The position numbers and the translations under genes are program-made. From Treponema sp. (lineage in GTDB: Bacteria; Spirochaetota; Spirochaetia; Treponematales; Treponemataceae), in NCBI GenBank assembly GCA_016294105.1, contig JAEDCN010000030.1, forward strand, positions 1-31,202: 31,202 bases of DNA. The letters run 5' to 3'. Shown one piece after another: positions 16,904-25,630 of the stretch. Below the pieces are notes generated by a model, which saw only the letters and a program-made list of their open reading frames with translations, had not been told where the DNA came from and did not search any database. How positions within the stretch are numbered: the stretch's first letter is position 1; the number at the start of each line of letters is the position of its first letter.

Positions 16904-18576
16904 ATCTTGTTCACCTGACACAAAATCTTTTTCCCCAACATGTTGCCCAAAGAATCAGCTATAGCTTCCTCCAGCTCCAAAGTTACCAAGCCCCTGCTAT
17001 CCCTGTTCAGCAATTCCACCTGAAAGCTCACCATTACCAAAGAAGTGGAAGCAGCTATTTCCGAAGATACATTTCCACCATTTAGCTCCAATTCCGCCAT
17101 AAATTCCTGAAATTGATTTTTACACTCTTGGGAAGAATCTTGACCAAGAAGCTTTTTTACCGTCAATTCACAGCAATCGTTGGAGGCAGAAAGAGAAAGA
17201 TTTTCCATAAGGCTAAAATCGTTGAGGGCATCAGCTTTTTCTGAAAGGTTAAAAAAGAGGTGGAGTTCTACCTTGCTGGGAAGCTCCTCTGAGCGATTGG
17301 GATAAAACTGAGGATCAAGCTCCATGGATACAAAGGGAAGTTGAGGTGAAAAACAAGCTTTGAAACCAGATTGCTTTTCTGTATCCACCAATAGGGCTCC
17401 TAAAAACTCAAGTGGACGCTGGGATTCCAAAGTATAGGAAAGAAAAAGACCTTTTTCTTCTGTAGTTTTATTCCCCGCCTCATCTTCCAGACCAGCTTTT
17501 ACCACTAACAGCCAGTTACTTCCCCAAAAATCTCCACTATTTCCACTCCACTGAGGACGAAAAGCAAGGCGATTTCCATTTTTATAATCCTTTATAATTT
17601 CCAAGCTGGGAGAAATGACGCCAATATCAAGGGATTCAAGAAAAACTAATGATACAGCTGCATCAAGATCAAGCTTTTCACTAAAATCAAGAATAATCCA
17701 CTCTTCAAGACCAAGCTCCAGCTTTTCTCCAGTAATTTCTGTGGAAGAGTTTTCTTCAAACACAGCATCTTCTGACGTAGCAGCATGTTTAAAAACAATT
17801 TCTGGCGGGATTTCATCCAGTTTATAAAAAAAGCTCCATCCTAAGTCTTTTTCTAGGGGATTTCGCTTTGTATCCATTACGGAATTTTTCAGCTGCACCA
17901 CATACCGCTGATTTATTTCCAGCTGTTTTTTGGGAACAATCCGAACGAGACAGTCATTTTTTTCGTATTCTAAAAAATATTCAAAGGCTGGGGTTATCGT
18001 CAAACCTGCTTCCAAGGATTTTTTGTCTACAGCAGCTGAAAATTCCAACTGAATGGTGGACACTTCATCAAGAACATGGATTTCACCGCCAATCATATTT
18101 TCACCTGGAGCTGTTTCTAAAGGATTTTCCGTAAAACCTTCTTGCCCCAGGCTTTCTGGAACAAGAAAATCCACCGTAAAGGACGCTTTTTCAGATCGTG
18201 TTGAATATTCATACACAAAGGTATCCATCAAGGAATGACCCTGTACATCCTCAGTGCCAGCTTCAATGCGAACCACATAATCGTAATTGTCCTTAATGCC
18301 ATACACGGGAGTGAATTCAGCCTTATTTCCAGAAATGGTGATTTTTCCCTCCATCTTGGACCCATCTTCAGTTACCGAAAGCCCATCCTCCAAGGAAGCA
18401 AGGTCAGGAGGCAGGGTGAATTCCACCACAATGGTAGCCGTTCCTACCTTGCAAGAAGTCACTTCCAGTGGAGGCAACATAATAGTACCACAGGAAACCA
18501 AGGCCCAAAGTAAGGCACCAAACAACATCAAACTTGTCAGCTTTTTTATGATTTTAAAACCTGAAAAATTACACAT
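16900..18576 (-). CDS. Lipoprotein with SbsA/Big_5-type Ig-like domains (second copy)
   Basis: A 558-residue predicted lipoprotein with a signal segment ending in the lipobox LVSC (Cys29). After it come about three repeats of a beta-sandwich module. Typical elements are STIQLEFSAAVDKKSL, LTITP, RYVVQLKNSVMDTKRNPL and a later LDFSEKLDLDAAVSL. This is the pattern of bacterial SbsA-type Ig-like (Big_5) domains: an F-S-x-x-hydrophobic-D strand, an ITP strand, and a Y-x-hydrophobic stretch before D-x-x-G/R-N. Such domains are structural spacers or adhesion modules on cell surfaces. It is paralogous in design to the preceding 482-aa protein and overlaps it by 31 nt; AGGAGG lies 4 nt before ATG 18574-18576. 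Ig lipoproteins between an adaptor and its permeases are not a standard part of RND operons. A scaffold role around the pump or its substrate is inference. Confidence 0.85.
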   Translation of the reverse strand: MCNFSGFKIIKKLTSLMLFGALLWALVSCGTIMLPPLEVTSCKVGTATIVVEFTLPPDLASLEDGLSVTEDGSKMEGKITISGNKAEFTPVYGIKDNYDYVVRIEAGTEDVQGHSLMDTFVYEYSTRSEKASFTVDFLVPESLGQEGFTENPLETAPGENMIGGEIHVLDEVSTIQLEFSAAVDKKSLEAGLTITPAFEYFLEYEKNDCLVRIVPKKQLEINQRYVVQLKNSVMDTKRNPLEKDLGWSFFYKLDEIPPEIVFKHAATSEDAVFEENSSTEITGEKLELGLEEWIILDFSEKLDLDAAVSLVFLESLDIGVISPSLEIIKDYKNGNRLAFRPQWSGNSGDFWGSNWLLVVKAGLEDEAGNKTTEEKGLFLSYTLESQRPLEFLGALLVDTEKQSGFKACFSPQLPFVSMELDPQFYPNRSEELPSKVELHLFFNLSEKADALNDFSLMENLSLSASNDCCELTVKKLLGQDSSQECKNQFQEFMAELELNGGNVSSEIAASTSLVMVSFQVELLNRDSRGLVTLELEEAIADSLGNMLGKKILCQVNKI

Positions 18577-19994
18577 ACACCCTCCTTAAGATAATTTCCT
18601 ACTACACTTTGTGGGCCAGAAGCTCCACCTGCAATGTTTAGCCGATAGTAATTGTCTACCTCGTCACTGCTAGGTGAAAAACCTGACCACCAAAGCTCAA
18701 GACTTGATTCTCCTGAAATTCGTACCTTTTCCAAAACAGGATAGGAAGCAGTCAAAGGGAAAAATACCTCCATGGAAATGGCATCCAAAGCCTGAACCAA
18801 GCCTTCAGGATCGAAATCCTTGCTAAAAGTTATTTTTGTTACAATGCAAGAATCCTGACTTTGAACTGAAACTGGTACTGCATCTTGCAAAGCTCTTTGC
18901 AAGGCTCCCGGTGACTGAAAATCCGATATTTCTGTCCCGCCATCACCAAAACTAACTGAAAGCACCTGCAAAAACTCATTGTCCACGGTAAAGTAGGCTT
19001 CCTGCTGCTGAGCCATGGAATTTCCAGAAAGATCCTGCACCTCAGAAGACACTACCACTCGATATTGTTCTTCCAAGCTCCAATTTTCCTCTGGCACCCA
19101 CAAAAATTCCCTGTTATTTTTCCCCTTCCGTAACTGACCAGCGCAACTTGGCTCAAATCGAAGGCCAGAGCTCAAAGAATCAAAATCCATTTCCTTGGAA
19201 AACTGAAACAGCAGTGGCTCCTTGCCACAAAGAGTGATGTCATCTCCTTCCTTTGGAAAATAGTCACTTCCCCCAAGAAGATGCACAGCACAGATTTTTT
19301 CCAAAACAGGCAGCTCAGTATCAATCAGCCAGAGGAAATCATCTTCATACTTTTTTTCCAGCACAAATCCATCTTGAGATTCCAGCCCCTGAATACTCCA
19401 GCTATATCGCTGGTTATACTTCCACTCTTCCTCTGGAATGATTTTTACCCGTCGTCCTTCATCTTCTAGCTGGTAAGTGTAGGAAATTGAAGGAGTAAGG
19501 GAAAATTCTTTAGAAAAAGAAGGGGAATCCACTGGAAAATTAAACTGAAATTCCAAGAAAGGCTCATTTTCAGCAGGCTGACTCCAATTTTCAAGAGAAA
19601 AAGCTGGACTCACAGGGCCGTAGGTAAAACTTCGATAAAAGTTCACCTGATGACTGCCCCCTGCCACCAAGGCCACATCACCTTGAAATCTCAGTCTATA
19701 GTCAGCGCCCTTTTGCCAAGGTTCTGTAGGCTTTATAAACACAGCGTTACCATTTTTGCGAAGCTCTGTTGCAACAGTAGATCCATTTCTTTGCAATACA
19801 ATGATTTCTTGTAAGCTCATCAATTCCACTTCCAAAGAAAAAAACACTTCAAGTTCAGTTTCATTAAAATAACCTCCATTTTCCGGCAGGGAACAGCTTA
19901 CCTCCAGCTGGGAAAAATCAATGAAGGTACAAGAAAAACTGACTATAAAAATATACATACTCAGAACTAATCGAGGTATTTTTTTATTCCACAC
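18546..19994 (-). CDS. Lipoprotein with SbsA/Big_5-type Ig-like domains (first copy)
   Basis: A 482-residue predicted lipoprotein with a short basic-hydrophobic leader and a spirochaete-style lipobox SFSC (Cys22). About three Ig-like repeats follow. Visible elements are FLEFQFNFPVDSPSF with LTPSISYTY and QRYSWSIQG, then LLFQFSKEMDFDSLSSGL with YRVVVSSEVQDLSGNSM, which is the best Big_5 match. The start is GTG (19992-19994), chosen because AGGAGG sits 6 nt upstream and because the gene begins 11 nt inside the end of the MFP adaptor gene. The mature protein should sit on a membrane leaflet in the periplasm or at the surface. It probably works with the second Ig lipoprotein and the RND pump because of strict operon linkage. 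I know no named family for the whole protein. Confidence 0.85.
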   Translation of the reverse strand: MWNKKIPRLVLSMYIFIVSFSCTFIDFSQLEVSCSLPENGGYFNETELEVFFSLEVELMSLQEIIVLQRNGSTVATELRKNGNAVFIKPTEPWQKGADYRLRFQGDVALVAGGSHQVNFYRSFTYGPVSPAFSLENWSQPAENEPFLEFQFNFPVDSPSFSKEFSLTPSISYTYQLEDEGRRVKIIPEEEWKYNQRYSWSIQGLESQDGFVLEKKYEDDFLWLIDTELPVLEKICAVHLLGGSDYFPKEGDDITLCGKEPLLFQFSKEMDFDSLSSGLRFEPSCAGQLRKGKNNREFLWVPEENWSLEEQYRVVVSSEVQDLSGNSMAQQQEAYFTVDNEFLQVLSVSFGDGGTEISDFQSPGALQRALQDAVPVSVQSQDSCIVTKITFSKDFDPEGLVQALDAISMEVFFPLTASYPVLEKVRISGESSLELWWSGFSPSSDEVDNYYRLNIAGGASGPQSVVGNYLKEGVCVIFQVLKS

Positions 19995-21441
19995 GCTGCC
20001 CCTCCTTCAAAAAAGGTGAGGGATTGTCCACCACCCACTGCCCTTCTGTTAGACCGTGAGAAATCCACACCTTTCCGTCAGCCTTTTCCAGCAAAGCCAC
20101 CTCTTGCTTAATGGCACGATTTTCATGAACCAGATAAACTGTACCATTCCAGGAGTTTCCATCCTTACTTCCCTGCTCTGTTACCAAGGCTGATTCAGGA
20201 ATTGCTGGATACTGCTGGGAATCTCTGGGAAGGAGGCATTTTACAAACATGCCAGGCTTGATAGCTTCATTCTCGTTGGCAAGATAGGACTTTAAGGTAA
20301 AATTGCCACTTTGAGGATCTGCCATGGGAGAAATCTCTGCCACGGGAGCCATGGTTTTTAGGCCCAAGGCAGGAACCTCCACCTCCACTGCAGAGCCAGT
20401 CTGAAAGTAGCCAATATCCTGCTCTTGAATGGAAAACACTGCATGAACCTGATTCACATCCATGATGGTGAGCAGCTTTTCGTTTTCTGCGAGGAACTCC
20501 CCCTGCTCAAAATATTTTGCCGCCACCACTCCCGACTTTGGAGAAAGAATCACCAGATGAGACATCAGTTCTTGGATTGATTTAAGATTCTTTTTTGCTG
20601 AATCAAGGCTAGCCTGGGCAGAAACAAGCTCTGCAGTCAAGGTTCTAGTGTTCAAGTCAATAAGCTGTTGCCGCCGAAGCATCTGGTCTTGAGCTGGTTC
20701 AATGCCCTGCTCCAACAAATCTTCATCTCGGAAGCCCAAGGACTGACTTTCCAGCTCCTTGCAAGCAATTTCGTAGGCTGCCCGCTGCCCTTCCAGTGCC
20801 ACCTGTTGGCTGCGGTAGGCGGCCTCTGTAATGCCTCCCAGCTCCAGCAATTTTTTCTGCTTTTCTAGCTCCAGCTGGGCTTCCTCCAGCTCCAACTGCT
20901 GATGCTCCAGCTGCAAGTAAAGTTTTTCCAGATTCAGCAAGCTAGATTCCACTGCCAGTCGCCCTTCCTCTAGCCGAGTTTTTGCCAAATTCACTCCAGC
21001 CTCAGCAGAATTCACTGCCGTTTCTCCCTGCTGTCTTTGGATTTCTAGCTGAACGTTTTCAACCTGGGCCAGCACCTGTCCTGTATGAACCTTGTCTCCT
21101 TCCTTTACGTGGAGTTTTTTCAAGATTCCTTCCACCTGCACCGTCACATCGTTTTTTCCACTGTAGGAAATGGTTCCAAAACTGCTAATGTCCTGCAATA
21201 ATTTTGAAGAAAGCACTTCCACCTTTTCCACAGTAAGAATTTTTTCCTCATTTGTAGTTAAAGATGACTTTTTTTTGCCACCATTCAGTGCAGAAAGACC
21301 TTCTGTGGTAAATCCCACCAAAATCAAGATAATAAGTAGCAGAAAAATCAGTGAAACACTGAAAACAACCTTTCTTTTTTTGCAAAAAAGCTTTTTCAAA
21401 AGATTTTTTCCCAAGAAAATCCCTTTTTTATAGAATTTCAT
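19984..21441 (-). CDS. RND/HlyD-family periplasmic adaptor (membrane fusion protein)
   Basis: A 485-residue adaptor bridging an inner-membrane RND permease and a TolC-type channel. It has a basic N-terminus, one TM anchor (residues about 25-44), the first lipoyl half around GILKKLHVKEGDKVHTGQVLA, an unusually long Glu/Leu/Gln alpha-helical hairpin (about 125-290), the second lipoyl half (ILSPKSGVVAAKYFEQGE), then beta-barrel and membrane-proximal domains (VHAVFSIQEQDIGYF; NEAIKPGMFVKCLLP). It is longer than typical AcrA-like adaptors (about 380-400 residues), mainly because of the hairpin and the N-terminal extension. The start ATG 21439-21441 has GGGAGGT upstream and overlaps the TolC-like gene by 14 nt. 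A single adaptor serving two permeases is normal for heteromeric RND pumps. Confidence 0.95.
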   Translation of the reverse strand: MKFYKKGIFLGKNLLKKLFCKKRKVVFSVSLIFLLLIILILVGFTTEGLSALNGGKKKSSLTTNEEKILTVEKVEVLSSKLLQDISSFGTISYSGKNDVTVQVEGILKKLHVKEGDKVHTGQVLAQVENVQLEIQRQQGETAVNSAEAGVNLAKTRLEEGRLAVESSLLNLEKLYLQLEHQQLELEEAQLELEKQKKLLELGGITEAAYRSQQVALEGQRAAYEIACKELESQSLGFRDEDLLEQGIEPAQDQMLRRQQLIDLNTRTLTAELVSAQASLDSAKKNLKSIQELMSHLVILSPKSGVVAAKYFEQGEFLAENEKLLTIMDVNQVHAVFSIQEQDIGYFQTGSAVEVEVPALGLKTMAPVAEISPMADPQSGNFTLKSYLANENEAIKPGMFVKCLLPRDSQQYPAIPESALVTEQGSKDGNSWNGTVYLVHENRAIKQEVALLEKADGKVWISHGLTEGQWVVDNPSPFLKEGQRVE

Positions 21442-22816
21442 CTAAACCTCCCGGTGTAATTCCTGCACTAAGCTCGATGGTTCTCAGCAGGCTCACAAGA
21501 TTTGATTGCAATTCCACCAGCTGAATCTCCATTGATGAAAGCTCAATTAAGGACTGAAGATAATCCATCTCCGTTAACGCTCCGTTTTCCAGCTTTTGCC
21601 AGTTAATTTCCACCTTTTTTTGCTGAATTCCCAAAGACTCCTTTGAAAACAAGTAATTTTCATAGCTATTGTCAAAGTTCAAAAGCAATTCCCGAAGTGA
21701 ATCACGAAGCTTTTCTTCAGAAACCTCCAAGGAAAGCTGCTTTTGCAGTAATGCAATGGAATTCAGCCGTTTTTGGGAAAAATAATTTAGCTGAGGATTC
21801 AAATTACCCGATGCAGAATTACCCAAACTCCGCAATCGATGTTGGTCAAAGCCCATAGATGTGGTATTGCTAACAGGAAAAAGGGTGTTTCTGTCAAAGC
21901 TCACCTTTATCCGAAGGGAAAAATCAGGTTCTCGCAGGGGAAATTCCCTTCCTGACAAGCTCATACTTCCTTCAAGGCTAATATTTGGAACAAACCACTT
22001 ACTTTCAAGCTTTTTTTGCTGAACAGAAGCCTCATATTCCAGTTTTTGCTGCCGCAATGCAGGACTATAATCCACCGTCAAAGCAAGAATTTTTTCAAAA
22101 TGAGGAAAAACAGGATAGATTTTTTCCAGCTCCCCTGCTTCATTCCCCTTTTCCCCGTGATTTTCTACAATCAACCTTGTACCGTAGGCCAAACCCAGGC
22201 TTTGTCGAAAGCTTTCCACTTGAATCTCCAAGGCTTCTTGAGCAAGCTGCTCCCCTTGCTCCAACTTGCGACAGGAAATCAGGTAGTCAAGGTAATCGAT
22301 TTCTCTTGCCAGCCCCAATTCTAGCTCCTTGGCAAGGACTGCAAGACGAGCAAAGCCTGCTTCCTTCAATCTTTTCTTAATGTCCACCACCCTTTGCTGC
22401 ATAACAATACCCTGATAGCCGTCAAGAATCCCACCTTTAAACTCCTCCAAGGACTGCAAGGAGGCTTCATAGTTAAAAAGGCTTCCAATTTTATCCAGCT
22501 GATACTGATTCCAAGCCTGTCCGCCGTCAAAAATCAGCTGACTGACACTGAATTGCAGACTTTTGCTTCTGCTATCAGCTCTTCCCACATTTATTGCATC
22601 AGACTCAGAATAGGAAACTCCCAGCTGGGGCAAAAAATCCTTTAACGAAAGCCTGGCATTTCTCATTTGTTCTTGGGCCATCATCTGCTGATACTGTTGC
22701 TCCTGTGAATTTTGCAATGCAATCGAAATAGCATCCTGTCCCGATGTGACTACAACCTGACAAAAAAGTGAAAATCCAAGTTGCAGATAAATAAAAAAAA
22801 TCGCAAGCTTTTTCAT
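21428..22816 (-). CDS. TolC-family outer membrane efflux channel
   Basis: A 462-residue protein of the usual size for the outer-membrane factor family. It has a signal peptide (about 1-18; a Cys at 19 might make it a lipoprotein, as in OprM), then two pseudo-repeats, each with long amphipathic helices and short beta strands. Family-like elements are QEQMRNARLSLKDFLPQLGV followed by the strand QFSVSQLIFDGG, and the C-terminal run with NGALTEMDYLQSLIELSS that mirrors the TolC closing helix. It would form the trimeric exit duct for the RND pump. The ATG overlaps the stop of the small lipoprotein gene (ATGA, 22813-22816) and no strong SD is visible, so translation probably depends on coupling. 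Confidence 0.92.
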   Translation of the reverse strand: MKKLAIFFIYLQLGFSLFCQVVVTSGQDAISIALQNSQEQQYQQMMAQEQMRNARLSLKDFLPQLGVSYSESDAINVGRADSRSKSLQFSVSQLIFDGGQAWNQYQLDKIGSLFNYEASLQSLEEFKGGILDGYQGIVMQQRVVDIKKRLKEAGFARLAVLAKELELGLAREIDYLDYLISCRKLEQGEQLAQEALEIQVESFRQSLGLAYGTRLIVENHGEKGNEAGELEKIYPVFPHFEKILALTVDYSPALRQQKLEYEASVQQKKLESKWFVPNISLEGSMSLSGREFPLREPDFSLRIKVSFDRNTLFPVSNTTSMGFDQHRLRSLGNSASGNLNPQLNYFSQKRLNSIALLQKQLSLEVSEEKLRDSLRELLLNFDNSYENYLFSKESLGIQQKKVEINWQKLENGALTEMDYLQSLIELSSMEIQLVELQSNLVSLLRTIELSAGITPGGLDEIL

Positions 22817-23367
22817 TCATTACTCTCAAGTGGAGCCAGAATCGCCCAATCTTCTAAAAGTGCATCAACCAAAGAACCAATGTATTTTCTTTGAAACTTC
22901 ACCTGTAAAATTGAATCCTTTCCAGACACAAGGGTGGTTTGCTGCAATAAAAGCTCTTGATTTTCATTGTAGATTTCACCAGTTATAGCCAAAGAATTCT
23001 TTTGAGAATAGCCTTCCCACAAGGCTCGCTGATTGATTTTCAGCACAAGCCGACCTTTTTGCCCCAAAGGATTGCATTGCAGATTAAAACTCTTAATTTT
23101 TGGCTCTATTCCTTGAAAAACCTGCTGTTGAGCCAGTTTGTCTTCAATCTGATTTATATTGATAGAAATATCTTCCGTGGAAAAAGAGAGTGCTCCTGGC
23201 GTAAAATCATCCACAGACTGAATAAAGACTTCTTTTTCCACGCTGCTACAACCAGTGATAGCAACAATACACAAGGTAAAAATTACAATGAAAAAACAAT
23301 TTATTGCCTTACCAGTTGAAGCAAATTGATTTTGTCTTTTCAAACCACTTTTCAAACTATTCTCCAT
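22813..23367 (-). CDS. Small predicted lipoprotein, unknown function
   Basis: A 184-residue protein with a basic N-terminus, a hydrophobic stretch and a good lipobox ITGC (Cys40), giving a mature part of about 145 residues. The mature part is rich in beta-forming segments (GRLVLKINQRALW; SLAITGEIYN; LLLQQTTLVSGKD) and may be a single beta-sandwich. I do not recognise a family. The start ATG 23365-23367 has AGGAGG 6 nt upstream, and the previous gene ends 1 nt before it. Position directly ahead of the TolC-like gene suggests an accessory lipoprotein of the pump, for example for assembly or targeting of the outer-membrane channel, which is inference only. Confidence 0.8.
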   Translation of the reverse strand: MENSLKSGLKRQNQFASTGKAINCFFIVIFTLCIVAITGCSSVEKEVFIQSVDDFTPGALSFSTEDISININQIEDKLAQQQVFQGIEPKIKSFNLQCNPLGQKGRLVLKINQRALWEGYSQKNSLAITGEIYNENQELLLQQTTLVSGKDSILQVKFQRKYIGSLVDALLEDWAILAPLESNE

Positions 23368-23368
23368 C

Positions 23369-24067
23369 CTACACCTCCTGATTTTTTGCTAAAGCCTCCA
23401 AGGTTTCCAACAAAACTCGCAATTCCCCCTTGCTTGGAGTAAGAATACGAGCCTTTTCCAGCTGTTTTTCTACTTGGCTTTCCATTCCCAGCACCATCCA
23501 AAGCCGTGTTAAATCAAGATAGACCTTTGCCCCATCAGAAAGAGCCCGTTCTGCCTGCTGTAAGGCTGCTAGCTGACTGCTATAATCTTGATTTTTTGAA
23601 TTAATCAGGCCTTTTAGATAATGAATCCGCCAATCAGTTTCATTAAAAGCGAGTTCTTCTTCCAACAAAGCTGCTGCAACCTGAAATTTTTCTTGAAAAA
23701 TCATAAATCTGATGTACCATAGCCGTGCATCAGTGTACTGAGGCACCTTTTTCAAAAGCTTTTCCAAAAGAACTTGAGATTTTTCCATTTCATTCAAAAA
23801 AAACAGGGATTTTATTCTCAGCAATTCTGCCTGAAAAAGACTTTTATCCTGCTGCAAGGCTTCTAGACAGATTTTTTCTGCAGCAGAAAAATCCTTTTCA
23901 CTGTAGGATTTCAGTCCAGATAAATACAATTCGTAGCCCAGCTGGGGATTTTTTTGATTACAGCCTACAAAAAAGCCCAACAACAAAAGGATTCCAGTCA
24001 TTCCAGCAATTTTTGCAATAAAAACAACGAATCCTAAAACAAGCTTCTTGTTTTCACCTGCTTCCAT
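23369..24067 (-). CDS. TPR-repeat lipoprotein (second)
   Basis: A 232-residue protein with an N-terminal hydrophobic segment ending in the lipobox FVGC (Cys36). The rest is helical tetratricopeptide repeats: YLSGLKSYSEKDFSAAEKICLEAL fits TPR spacing, and further helix pairs follow to the C-terminus. TPR solenoids are protein-protein scaffolds. I choose ATG 24065-24067 because AGGAGG lies 5 nt upstream; an in-frame GTG immediately before it (24068-24070) is too close to the SD. It follows the 439-aa TPR lipoprotein by 9 nt. Two TPR lipoproteins at the head of the operon may hold the secretion machine or its cargo in the periplasm, which is inference. Confidence 0.85.
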   Translation of the reverse strand: MEAGENKKLVLGFVVFIAKIAGMTGILLLLGFFVGCNQKNPQLGYELYLSGLKSYSEKDFSAAEKICLEALQQDKSLFQAELLRIKSLFFLNEMEKSQVLLEKLLKKVPQYTDARLWYIRFMIFQEKFQVAAALLEEELAFNETDWRIHYLKGLINSKNQDYSSQLAALQQAERALSDGAKVYLDLTRLWMVLGMESQVEKQLEKARILTPSKGELRVLLETLEALAKNQEV

Positions 24068-24076
24068 CACCGCCTC

Positions 24077-25396
24077 CTAAAATAAAATCCTATCCAGCAT
24101 TGAATCAGCCCCCAGATTTGACGAAAAATCATCATTTTCCAGCAACTTCATGATTTCAGCACGAGCTTGTTGTGCATAGATTCCTTGGTTGTTCAAGGAA
24201 ACAATCTTTTTTAAAGCTGGTACAAAGCCTTCTAGCTGACCTGGCTCTAAAACCTCCTTGGCTAGCTGCCACAAAAGCCAGTAGTAGGAAGGAAAATTTA
24301 CAAAATAGCCTTCAATTTCTAGCAAGATAGCCATATCACTTTTTGTTTCATGCCCTTTTGCCAGCTTGTAAGCCACTTCACAAAAGCTTTTTCCAAAAAA
24401 ATCATTTGATTCACTTTCGTTTTCAGCATTTACAAGGGCATCTATCAGGTTTTCATATTCAGAAAGCCAGTTTTTCTCACTTATAATCTCCTTTTCAAGA
24501 CCTTTTTCTTTGGCTGCATCCGCAGAAATGCCACCCACAAGGTATTCGTAAGCTAAAAACTCACAGATTTTTACCTTCACTTGATTCCCTGTTGCGCGGT
24601 AAATCTGTTGTGCAATGGATAGAGTCTCAAGACTGACGTTCCCCAAAGAAAAATAATCTTCTAAAATCTTTTCTGCTTCAGCACCACGGTGATTGTGAAC
24701 TAAAAGGTTTCCATATCCCAACAAGTGGGTAGATGAAATCATAGTGGGATTGAGAGCATAAGCCTTATCAAAGGAACTCAGTGCTTCCTGCAATTTTTCT
24801 GACTGAATAAAATCTTCATTTTCACCACTGGCATACAAAACCTGTCCCATCAGGTACAAAGCAGGAGCGGAATATTCATCATGGTTCTCTGCTTCAGCTC
24901 CTTGTTCAGCATAGCTTAAAGCCATCCTGCCGTATGCTTCTGCCTGCACCACATCTCCACGGAAAAGACAAAGATAGGATAAAAGCCGATACAGTAGCTC
25001 CAAACTTGCAGTTTCCACGCCTAAAGGAATTCCATCAGCATCTTTTACCAAGGCCAAAGCTCGCTGCAAGTACTGATAGCTCAGCACATATTCTCCTTCA
25101 GTAAAATACAGCTGAGCTAGATCCACCTTTGACTGAAAATGCTGTGAATGTTCTGCCTCAAATCCCACCAAAGCCACCACCATTTCCTCCTTTGAAGCGG
25201 TAGCCTTATACACAGATTCATACGTCTTTTTCAGAGCTTCATCCTGTAGCAGTTTATGCCCGGCTTCTTGCACACAGGAGCTACAAGTAAAAACTACCAC
25301 ACCCATCAGTGCCAGTAGTACCAGAACCTGTATCACAGGTAGCAGTGCCATCAGAGGCATCAATCTCAGTTTGTTTCCAAGTTTTAATCTTTCCAT
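24077..25396 (-). CDS. TPR-repeat lipoprotein (first gene of the exporter operon)
   Basis: A 439-residue protein. The leader is basic then strongly hydrophobic (residues about 13-37) and ends in FTC38/SSC41, either of which could be the lipidated Cys. TPR-type helix pairs follow, e.g. AQLYFTEGEYVLSYQYLQRAL and LYLMGQVLYASGENEDF with SFDKAYALNPT. The C-terminal third is helical without clear repeats. ATG 25394-25396 is preceded by AAGGT with almost no spacer, so the SD is poor; Met13 is a possible alternative start and would keep the signal segment. This is the most upstream gene of the block; upstream lie an AT-rich leader and the feoB terminator. No enzyme domain is visible. Confidence 0.82.
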   Translation of the reverse strand: MERLKLGNKLRLMPLMALLPVIQVLVLLALMGVVVFTCSSCVQEAGHKLLQDEALKKTYESVYKATASKEEMVVALVGFEAEHSQHFQSKVDLAQLYFTEGEYVLSYQYLQRALALVKDADGIPLGVETASLELLYRLLSYLCLFRGDVVQAEAYGRMALSYAEQGAEAENHDEYSAPALYLMGQVLYASGENEDFIQSEKLQEALSSFDKAYALNPTMISSTHLLGYGNLLVHNHRGAEAEKILEDYFSLGNVSLETLSIAQQIYRATGNQVKVKICEFLAYEYLVGGISADAAKEKGLEKEIISEKNWLSEYENLIDALVNAENESESNDFFGKSFCEVAYKLAKGHETKSDMAILLEIEGYFVNFPSYYWLLWQLAKEVLEPGQLEGFVPALKKIVSLNNQGIYAQQARAEIMKLLENDDFSSNLGADSMLDRILF

Positions 25397-25530
25397 ACCT
25401 TAGTTATAGGGTTGGATTTTAAAAAATATGCATTTTTCAGGGAAAACAATAAAAAAAAATTTGAAAAAAAATTTGAATCTTTACTTTTCTTTAGATTTTC
25501 TCAATTTTTCTATACCAGAACTAGTTTAAA
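25397..25530 (-). promoter_or_regulatory. AT-rich leader upstream of the exporter operon
   Basis: This stretch must hold the operon promoter because a terminator lies just upstream and the first gene just downstream. It contains two exact tandem copies of a 12-nt unit, AAAAAAAATTTG on the plus strand (25452-25463 and 25464-25475), giving phased A-tracts that could bend DNA or act as an UP-like element. I could not pick a convincing -35/-10 pair: several weak TTG...TAT candidates exist and none stands out. Confidence 0.4.
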
Positions 25531-25576
25531 ATAAAAAACTAGGCAAGCTGCAGTAAAATTACCACAGCTTGCCTAG
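25531..25576 (-). terminator. Strong intrinsic terminator after feoB
   Basis: Perfect 12-bp arms CTAGGCAAGCTG (25539-25550) and CAGCTTGCCTAG (25565-25576) surround a 14-nt loop. On the minus strand the stem is followed by a run of six T (25533-25538). It lies 55 nt past the feoB stop and separates the iron operon from the exporter operon, which points the same way. Confidence 0.92.
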
Positions 25577-25630
25577 CAAAAATGGATAGGAAAACGTATA
25601 TCAACTGTCTAGGAACTGACAGAAAATATC

